Source of the DNA: Microbispora catharanthi
Lineage (GTDB): Bacteria; Actinomycetota; Actinomycetes; Streptosporangiales; Streptosporangiaceae
DNA length: 64,000 nucleotides
Assembly: GCF_006334915.2 (NCBI RefSeq)
Contig: NZ_VDMA02000001.1
Span: 496,001 to 560,000, forward strand
Direction: 5' to 3'
Program-made: the position numbers and the translations under genes
Notes under the pieces: generated by a model
What the model saw: only the letters and a program-made list of their open reading frames with translations
Told to the model about the DNA's origin: nothing
The model's database searches: none
Part shown: positions 58,857-64,000 of the stretch, one piece after another
Position numbering within the stretch: the stretch's first letter is position 1
How the letters are laid out: every line of letters begins with the position of its first letter

Positions 58857-58882
58857 TGGTCGTGACAGCTGGTCGTGACAGC
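58857..58882. repeat. Tandem 13-bp repeat TGGTCGTGACAGC x2
   Basis: Two exact copies, 58857-58869 and 58870-58882, 17 bp upstream of the SCO6745-like start. On the coding strand it reads GCTGTCACGACCA twice. Probable operator or a recent slippage duplication in the promoter. Confidence 0.55.
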
Positions 58883-59066
58883 GCCCTCGTGGGCGACCGT
58901 TCACCCTGGCTACGAACGACGCGGCTCAGATACGACAACTCCGGTCGATAATTTTCCGGTCGATTCTGCCGGGCAGCGTCGGGGTGTCACCTGGACTCGG
59001 TCACCGCTCGGTTGCCGCGGTCTGGTTGCTGGCTGGGCCAGGCTCGGTCGGTGCTCACCACAGGTC

Positions 59067-59285
59067 ATGTCGGCCATCCGTCTGCGCAAAGAGCCCACGT
59101 CCGCAGATTTTGGACGCCCCTTCGTGATGGGACCCCACGAAGCTGTCAGGCTCGTGTCGTTCCTGCTGAGCGGGGCCGCGCAGCTCGATGACGGCGAGCC
59201 GGAGGTGGACCAGGCCGACATCACGGCCACCTTGACTCTCGTCCCCCAGGCCCGGGCCGAGATGGACGAGTTGGAGGCCGGTACG
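59067..59285 (+). pseudogene. Fragment of a small actinobacterial DNA-binding protein
   Basis: From ATG 59067: HEAVRLVSFLLSGAAQLDDG then QADITATLTLVPQARAEMDELEA, the N-terminal helix pair of a frequent actinobacterial HTH protein (ADxxAALTLLPxARAELD). The HTH itself is missing: at about 59280 the sequence runs into an antisense ArsR gene, so a recombination joined two genes tail-to-tail. Confidence 0.45.
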
Positions 59286-59576
59286 GCGGGCCAGCTCGGT
59301 GGTCGAAGCCGGGGCGTCCAGTTCGGTCAGCAGAAGGGCCCGCGAGCGGCCGAGCACGGCGGCGAGAGCGCCCGAGTCGTCGGCGGGACGGGGCTCCCAC
59401 AGTACGCCGACGTCGCGCGCCCGGGTAGGCGAGCTGCGGCGGGTCCGGCGGCCTCACCAAGGTGAGCAGGCCCGGCCCGATGAAGGCGGAGGGAATCAGC
59501 CGCAACCCCGCACCCGCCGTCCTGCGCGACAGGGGCCTCGACCGCTGCAGGAACCGCAGAGTGTCGTCGTCCCAGC
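59283..59576 (-). pseudogene. ArsR-family (DUF5937-type) regulator remnant
   Basis: Minus-strand sense: AGAGLRLIPSAFIGPGLLTL and PPDPPQLAYPGAR in one frame, then ARDVGVLWEPRPADDSGALA and AVLGRSRALLLTELDAPAST followed by TELARRTGL in another. This is the DUF5937 plus winged-helix arrangement of actinobacterial ArsR proteins, with one frameshift near 59430. The recognition helix is cut off at about 59283 by the junction with the opposite gene fragment, and the 5' end by an IS5 remnant at 59577. Confidence 0.6.
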
Positions 59577-59847
59577 CCTGACGTCGTCCTCGGTGACCAC
59601 GGCTACGACCACGACAAGTACCGCAGGCTCGTCCGGGCACTAGGCGTGCGTGCGGATCGCCCGACGCGGCACCGAGCACGGCTCCGGCCCGGGCAAACAG
59701 CGCCGGGTCGCCGAGCAGGCCATCGCACTGCTACACAGCTTCCGCAGACTGCGCATCCGCTGGGAAGTACGCGAGGACATCCACCGCGCCTTCCTCAGCC
59801 TCGGCTGCGCCCTGATCTGCTGGCGCCGCCTCAGCTCATTGCATTAG
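59577..59847 (+). mobile_element. IS5-family transposase C-terminal remnant
   Basis: PDVVLGDHGYDHDKYRRLVRAL in one frame, then after a shift near 59645 IARRGTEHGSGPGKQRRVAEQAI and LLHSFRRLRIRWEVREDI, HRAFLSLGCALICWRR to a stop. This is the end of the DDE domain of IS5-group transposases (GYD.DKYRR; RRG.EHGSGLG..R.VVE; FRRLRIRxExR). The last catalytic acidic residue (Glu, in the RRVAEQ motif) is kept, but the frame is broken and the N-terminus and terminal repeats are missing. Confidence 0.75.
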
Positions 59848-60292
59848 CAGCTCTTAGCCGTGGTGGGCCTCATGATGATCGCTGGATGGAGGAGACCTGA
59901 ACGGCGGCTCGAGCCGCCGACGTTCAGGACCAACCTCAGGTCGCATGCCGAGGCAGTCACTGTTAACCCGCTACAGGCACATTCCGGCAAGGGCAAGTGG
60001 TTAGCTTTGCAAGCAGACAGAATGAGGTTTATGCCTGGTTAGATTTCTGAGCGTCCTCTCCTGCCGAATTACGCTCCTAGGAGATCAAGGGCGGCGCTCC
60101 GCGCCGCCTGCCGGCCCGAGCATGCGGGCCGCGCACTGCGCGTGCGGCCTGGGGCCGTTTCTCGCGCGCCCGCGCTCGGGCCACGGCGCGCCTTCACGGA
60201 TCACACCCCCAGGGGCTCCAGAGCCTCACCCTAGTAGGTAGCTGCAGAATGTACCTCCACAGACCGCCGACCAAGGAGCAGCTGGGGCACTC
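59848..60292. other. Non-coding stretch with hairpin cluster
   Basis: About 445 bp. The first 200 bp are unusually AT-rich for this genome and carry no gene. From 60090 GC-rich hairpins follow: GGCGGCGC-TCC-GCGCCGCC (60090-60108, perfect) and GGCCCG-AGCATG-CGGGCC (60113-60130, perfect), then more GC-rich palindromic sequence to about 60195. Could be terminators or the edge of a lost element. Confidence 0.55.
60090..60130. terminator. Tandem perfect hairpins
   Basis: Stem 1 has eight pairs with a three-base loop (60090-60108), stem 2 six pairs with a six-base loop (60113-60130). A good rho-independent-like barrier in front of the possible immunity gene; it may insulate it from upstream debris. 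Confidence 0.5.
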
Positions 60293-60709
60293 ATGTCGCA
60301 TGATCGAACGCACCAGCTCTGCGTCGAGATCGGGGAACTTGTGGCCGCCCAGGCCCCAAAGCGCTGGCGAAACGCACAAGTACTTCGACGCCAGCTTGGC
60401 ACCTTCAGCACCACCCTGATTACCTACACGTCAGCGTGCAGCTCCGAGCAGACACAGGACGTGGACGGCCTGGATGAGCTGTTTCATCAGCTAAAGCGAG
60501 CTGAATACAAGCCCGAAGAGGGGACCTGGTTCAGATGCCACCTTGAATACAGCCATCGCAGGAAGACGTACACGGCATCGATGCAGACCTTCGACAGGGA
60601 GTTCCCGTTCGGGGATGACCTCCAGATACCCCCCTGGGCCTGCATGGAGGAGCTCACCATGTTCCCACGCCACCCGAAGCACACGCCGCCCTGGATGACC
60701 CAGCAATGA
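60293..60709 (+). CDS. Hypothetical protein, possible YezG/DUF600-like immunity protein
   Basis: 138 residues from ATG 60293; AAGGAG lies about 14 bases upstream. It begins with an amphipathic helix (THQLCVEIGELVAAQAPKRW), then short strands, and ends EEGTWFRCHLEYSHRRKTYT...PPWACMEELTMFPRHPKHTPPWM. The pattern (helix, AP.xW, GTW.x.L.L, late FPR...PxWM) resembles the YezG/DUF600 antitoxin/immunity group of polymorphic toxin systems. No toxin gene is next to it. Codon use is less GC3-biased than its neighbours, pointing to transfer. Confidence 0.5.
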   Translation: MSHDRTHQLCVEIGELVAAQAPKRWRNAQVLRRQLGTFSTTLITYTSACSSEQTQDVDGLDELFHQLKRAEYKPEEGTWFRCHLEYSHRRKTYTASMQTFDREFPFGDDLQIPPWACMEELTMFPRHPKHTPPWMTQQ

Positions 60710-60829
60710 CACGACAAGAATGCCTCCGGCGGGGGCACTCCGGCTCCGTGATGATCACCAAGGTCTTGTCCATCGTGGCAGGCCGTAGATGGCTGAGGTA
60801 GGCGACCTGATCACCCCGCCCACCGTCGA

Positions 60830-61056
60830 CCGCTCGCCATGGTGACGGTGGTCGGCATGTGGGCCTTCATCATCAGCCGGGCGGGCCATCGTCTACTGGC
60901 CCCACAGCCAGAGGCGTTCGCTTTCGCACCTGGTTCCGGACTGTCGTAGGAGCCGGAGCTACTCGATTCCATCTACCTGTCGCTTGTCATGGTCGCCACC
61001 CTCGGGCTCGCCGCGTACGCGGCCGACCACGGCCGCGCCGTCACCGGGTCCTGACC
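60830..61056 (+). pseudogene. Possible two-helix ion-channel remnant
   Basis: Across frames the text reads VTVVGMWAFIISR, AIVYWPHSQ, AFAFAPGSG, and after a stop LLDSIYLSLVMVATLGL, the order of TM1, turret and pore helix in small potassium channels (xDALYxSLVTxxTLGFGD). The selectivity TLGFG has decayed to TLGLA, and frames are broken. Low confidence. Confidence 0.35.
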
Positions 61057-61112
61057 ACCTGCCCGTGCCTTCGGCGCCCCGCCGCGTGATGCCTGGTCCC
61101 CCGTAACGGGAG

Positions 61113-61352
61113 TCAGGTCAATCGCGGAGGCCGCCATCGCCAGGTGGAGTTTCCATCAGGCGAGATGCCCTTACGCCAGAGCGGTGCGGGCACCAGACGC
61201 AGCATCGGCGTCATCAGCCGGTAGGCACCCTTTGAGGTGCTGCGGGCGCCGTCCTTCCGTGCGCCCATGGCGGTGTCCTGCGTGCGAGGGCCGCGCTCGG
61301 CGTCATAGCGGCGCAACGCGTCGTCGATGGAGATGGCCGCAGTGCCCGTGCC
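61113..61352 (-). pseudogene. FAD monooxygenase C-terminal remnant
   Basis: Minus-strand codons AISIDDALRRYDAERGPRTQ, then GARKDGARSTSKGAYRLM and LWRKGISPDGNSTWRWRPP to a stop. This is the C-terminal helix and tail of class A flavin monooxygenases (AL.RYDAERRPRTQ). The FAD and NADPH domains are missing. It points away from the MocR gene, whose promoter overlaps the break. Confidence 0.6.
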
Positions 61353-61447
61353 CCCGGCCAGAGCTCATCTGGACAGTTCTCCACCGAGGAACCGGGCAGG
61401 TCACTCAGCCTGGCAGGAATTGGTACACGCAGGTAAGGTCCGATCCT

Positions 61448-62899
61448 GTGGGGCGATTGAGCACCAATTCCGGGCCGGCCGAGGACCTGCTCATCAAGCT
61501 GGACCGCGACGCCGGGGTGCCGCTGCACCGGCAGATCGAGACGTCCATCCGCGCAGGCATCCGGGCCGGCCTGATGCGAGCGGGCGCGTCGCTACCACCC
61601 ACCCGCACCCTCGCGACAGGCCTCGGGGTTTCCCGCGGGGTCGTGGTGGAGGCCTATCAGCAGCTCGTCGCCGAGGGCTACCTCGTCAGCCGATCGGGCG
61701 GTTACACCCAGGTCGCTGCCTCGATGCCGCCAGCCGCCGCGGGCTCCGCGGGCTCTGCGGGCTCTGCGGCTTCGACGGCGCAGCCGACCGCGCGCAGTGT
61801 CGGCTTCAGGGTCGACTTCGGGTACGGGCGCACCGACGTTTCACAGTTCCCGCGGGCCGCATGGCTGCGCTCGGTCCGAACCGTGCTCACCACCACGCCC
61901 AACGACCGGTTCGCCTACCTCGACGGGCGTGGCGTGCCGGAACTGCACGAGACCCTGTGCGACTACCTCAACCGGGTGCGCGGCACATCGGCCCTCCCCG
62001 GCAACGTGGTGATCTGCAACGGCTATGGGCAGGGCATCTCGCTGCTGATCCAGGTGCTCGTCCAGCACGGCGCCAGGCGGATCGCCCTGGAAGACCCGTC
62101 GTCCAACGACGATGCCCGAGTCCTGGCCGGCGCCGCCGGTCTGGACGTGGTCGGCATCCCGGTGGGGCCGGACGGCGTTCAGGTCGATGCGCTCCATCGG
62201 GCCGACGCCGATGCGGTCGTGCTCACGCCGTCGCACCAGTGGCCCACCGGCGGAGTGCTGTCGGCCGCGGCGCGGGCCGAGGTGATCCGCTGGGCGAGAC
62301 GCCGCGGCGCGATCGTGGTCGAGGACGATTACGACGCGGAGTACCGCTACGACCGGTCGCCGGTGGGAGCCATGCAGGGCCTGGCGCCCGATCGTGTCGT
62401 CTACTGCGGTACGGCCAGCAAGACGCTCGCGCCGGGGTTGCGGCTCGGCTGGCTGGTAGTGCCTCCCCAGCTGGTCGCTGACGTCGCCGCGGCAAAGGTT
62501 CTCGCCGACCGCGGTTCGCCGGTCATTGACCAGTTGACGTTCGCCGACTTCCTCGCACGCGGCGAGTTCGACCGCCACCTGCGCCGGATGCGTCCGCTGT
62601 ACCGCCGCCGCCGCGACGCGCTGCTGGGCGCCCTGCGCACCCACCTGCCCGATCTGGAACCGGCCGGAATCGCCGCCGGGCAGCATGTGGTCGCCTGGCT
62701 CCCACCCGACCTCGACGAGGCGGCGGTGGTGACGGCCGCCGCCCGGCACGGGCTCGCCATCCACGGCGTCGGCCCATACCGGATCGCCGACACCGGACCG
62801 GGTGGCCTCATCTTTGGCTACGCCACTCTCGGAGAGGCCGCCATCACCGAGGGGGTCGCGCTGCTGGCGACGGCCATCCGGGACGTACGGGGACCCTGA
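61448..62899 (+). CDS. MocR/PdxR-family regulator (GntR HTH + aminotransferase)
   Basis: 483 residues from GTG 61448. GntR winged helix (about 15-85: GVPLHRQIETSIRAGIRAGLMRAGASLPPTRTLATGLGVSRGVVVEAYQQLVAEGYLVSRSGGYT), a Ser/Ala/Gly linker with repeated GSA units, then a fold-type I aminotransferase domain with the PLP-binding region VVEDDYDAEYRYD and Lys in GTASKTLAPGLRLGW. PdxR-type members activate PLP synthesis; others sense amino compounds through PLP. No pdxST genes are adjacent, so the target is open; the convergent FAD oxidase is not an obvious partner. Confidence 0.9.
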   Translation: MGRLSTNSGPAEDLLIKLDRDAGVPLHRQIETSIRAGIRAGLMRAGASLPPTRTLATGLGVSRGVVVEAYQQLVAEGYLVSRSGGYTQVAASMPPAAAGSAGSAGSAASTAQPTARSVGFRVDFGYGRTDVSQFPRAAWLRSVRTVLTTTPNDRFAYLDGRGVPELHETLCDYLNRVRGTSALPGNVVICNGYGQGISLLIQVLVQHGARRIALEDPSSNDDARVLAGAAGLDVVGIPVGPDGVQVDALHRADADAVVLTPSHQWPTGGVLSAAARAEVIRWARRRGAIVVEDDYDAEYRYDRSPVGAMQGLAPDRVVYCGTASKTLAPGLRLGWLVVPPQLVADVAAAKVLADRGSPVIDQLTFADFLARGEFDRHLRRMRPLYRRRRDALLGALRTHLPDLEPAGIAAGQHVVAWLPPDLDEAAVVTAAARHGLAIHGVGPYRIADTGPGGLIFGYATLGEAAITEGVALLATAIRDVRGP

Positions 62900-62943
62900 T
62901 CCCGCGCAGGCTCTCCGCCGGCGGCACATCCAGGACATGAGCA

Positions 62944-64000
62944 TCAGCATGCCGGGCGGATGTTCTGGTTCAGATGGAACACGTTGGCCGGGTCGTACGC
63001 GGTCTTCACCGCGGTCAGCCGGGCCAGCTTCGCGGCCGAATACGCCCGCCGTACGCCGCGCTGCCCATCGGCCAGCTCGTCGGCCGTCAACGAGTTGACG
63101 TACACCCCGCTGGCGTACGGTTCGAGCGACGCACCGGCGGCGCGGGTGGCATTCATCCTGGCGTCGTCCTCGGCCGGGTCGCTCCAGCGAGAGCCGGCAC
63201 CGAACTCGAACATCGTGCCGCGGTGACTGAACGCCGCGTCTGCTTCCGGAACATCGGCGATCGCGCCGCCGTGCGCCTGCAGGCCGACGCTCGGCAGGTC
63301 CAGGCTCGCGCTCAGGTCAGCGCCGCCGCGCAGCAGGAACGCCTCGATCGCCGCGGTGGGAAAGCTCCGCAGGTAGTGCCCCTTGGAATAGCGGCGGGAG
63401 GCGTGACCGCCGGTGGAGTCGTCACGTTGCTGAAGTTCGAGGTACGACGGAGTGGTGACGCGGGAGGCGAGGGGGCGCCCGAGCGCCCGCATCGCGGGGA
63501 GCAGCCGGCGGCCCTCGGCCGGGTCGCCGACCCACACGAACCCCAGCGTGGCGATCGGGCCGTCGGGACTGCCGGCGACACTGGCGGTGAACGTCGCCTG
63601 CCGGGGCGCGACGGCGTTCAAGTCGCGCCAGCCCTCGATGACCGGGACGGCGTCCTCGGCGCGGAAGTCGAACTCGGCGACCAGCGTCCGCGTGCCGATG
63701 CGATGCAACTGGAACTCGAACTCGGTGACGATGCCGAAGTTGCCACCACCGCCGCGCAGGCCCCAGAACAGGTCGGGGTTCTCGTTGCGGCTCGCGGTCA
63801 CCACGTCCCCCTGGGCGGTGACCATCGTGTAGGAGACGACGTTGTCGCAGGCCAGGCCGTGCTGGCGGGCCAGCCAGCCCATGCCGCCGCCGAGCGTGAG
63901 CCCGCCGACGCCGGTGTGCGAGACGTTGCCCGCAGTGGTCGCCAGGCCGTACGCCTGGGACGCCCGGTCTAGCGCGCCGAGCAGCGCTCCTCCCTGCACC
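62944..64000 (-). CDS. Berberine-bridge-type FAD-linked oxidoreductase, C-terminal part
   Basis: The 5' end is beyond the window (frame still open at 64000). About 352 residues remain, covering the FAD-binding (PCMH) domain end and the substrate domain. YGLATTAGNVSHTGVGGLTLGGGMGWLARQHGLACDNVVS is the classical FAD_binding_4 loop, then NPDLFWGLRGGGGNFGIVTEFEF, and the BBE C-terminal tail RLTAVKTAYDPANVFHLNQNI. The covalent-FAD His/Cys positions lie upstream or are not certain here. Such enzymes oxidise sugars, alkaloid-like or polyketide alcohols. Convergent with MocR. Confidence 0.88.
   Translation of the reverse strand, partial: VQGGALLGALDRASQAYGLATTAGNVSHTGVGGLTLGGGMGWLARQHGLACDNVVSYTMVTAQGDVVTASRNENPDLFWGLRGGGGNFGIVTEFEFQLHRIGTRTLVAEFDFRAEDAVPVIEGWRDLNAVAPRQATFTASVAGSPDGPIATLGFVWVGDPAEGRRLLPAMRALGRPLASRVTTPSYLELQQRDDSTGGHASRRYSKGHYLRSFPTAAIEAFLLRGGADLSASLDLPSVGLQAHGGAIADVPEADAAFSHRGTMFEFGAGSRWSDPAEDDARMNATRAAGASLEPYASGVYVNSLTADELADGQRGVRRAYSAAKLARLTAVKTAYDPANVFHLNQNIRPAC

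Noticed and set aside
58841-58890. TGTCACG repeats upstream of the SCO6745-like gene as ECF41 promoters
   Set aside because: The last -35 base differs and no CGTC lies 16 bases downstream.

Overview
The window is very GC-rich actinobacterial DNA. Supporting signs are frequent GTG starts, 4-nt gene overlaps, two LLM-class (probably F420-dependent) oxidoreductases, two ECF41-type sigma factors, an SCO6745-type protein, an Ig-like L,D-transpeptidase and a ydaO (c-di-AMP) riboswitch in front of a CHAP-domain wall hydrolase. A soil actinomycete of the Streptosporangiales/Streptomycetales kind fits best; no rRNA, tRNA or housekeeping operon allows a closer placement, and no CRISPR array was seen.

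Layout. 1-5.2 kb: 3' end of a FAD monooxygenase, a phytanoyl-CoA-dioxygenase-like enzyme, an SDR-MarR operon behind a perfect palindrome, and an MFS pump facing an XRE regulator. 5.2-11.6 kb (minus strand): GH15 glycosidase with an RclC-like membrane protein, then a sensor kinase and a quinone-oxidoreductase-like enzyme. The last two lie behind a promoter that exactly matches the published ECF41 consensus, just downstream of the ECF41 sigma gene. 11.8-16.7 kb: AraC regulator with a divergent reductase, recombinase debris, an excisionase-type HTH protein, a small membrane protein, an LLM oxidoreductase and ArsR. 16.7-23.6 kb: L,D-transpeptidase, P450, a three-repeat secreted protein, RecD2 helicase, TetR. 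23.8-34.9 kb: small detoxification/transport units, most with a divergent or adjacent regulator and a visible operator, plus a deaminase and a penicillin-binding-like hydrolase.

34.9-41.5 kb: a lipoprotein-adaptor-ATPase-permease efflux operon, divergent from its probable two-component system across a 53-bp dyad, then riboswitch and CHAP enzyme. 41.6-50.9 kb: ArsR, a short UvrA-like ABC protein, VOC/AraC, LUD protein, a second ECF41 factor with a serine hydrolase, and a DUF2306/TetR pair with three operators. 50.9-61.4 kb: accessory region and gene graveyard. It holds a multicopper oxidase, a DUF4132 gene split by one base, an SCO6745-type protein and a possible orphan immunity gene among remnants of tyrosine and serine recombinases, an IS5 transposase, LacI, 5'-nucleotidase, ArsR, an ion channel and a flavin monooxygenase. 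61.4-64 kb: a MocR regulator and the 3' part of a berberine-bridge-type FAD oxidase.

The main theme is local, self-contained regulation: about 17 transcriptional regulators, many beside their likely target and with palindromic sites readable in the intergenic DNA. The most distinctive items are the ECF41 module, the efflux/two-component locus with a duplicated Cys/His lipoprotein, the deaminase lacking the usual second active-site Asp, the three-repeat secreted protein and the broken DUF4132 gene.
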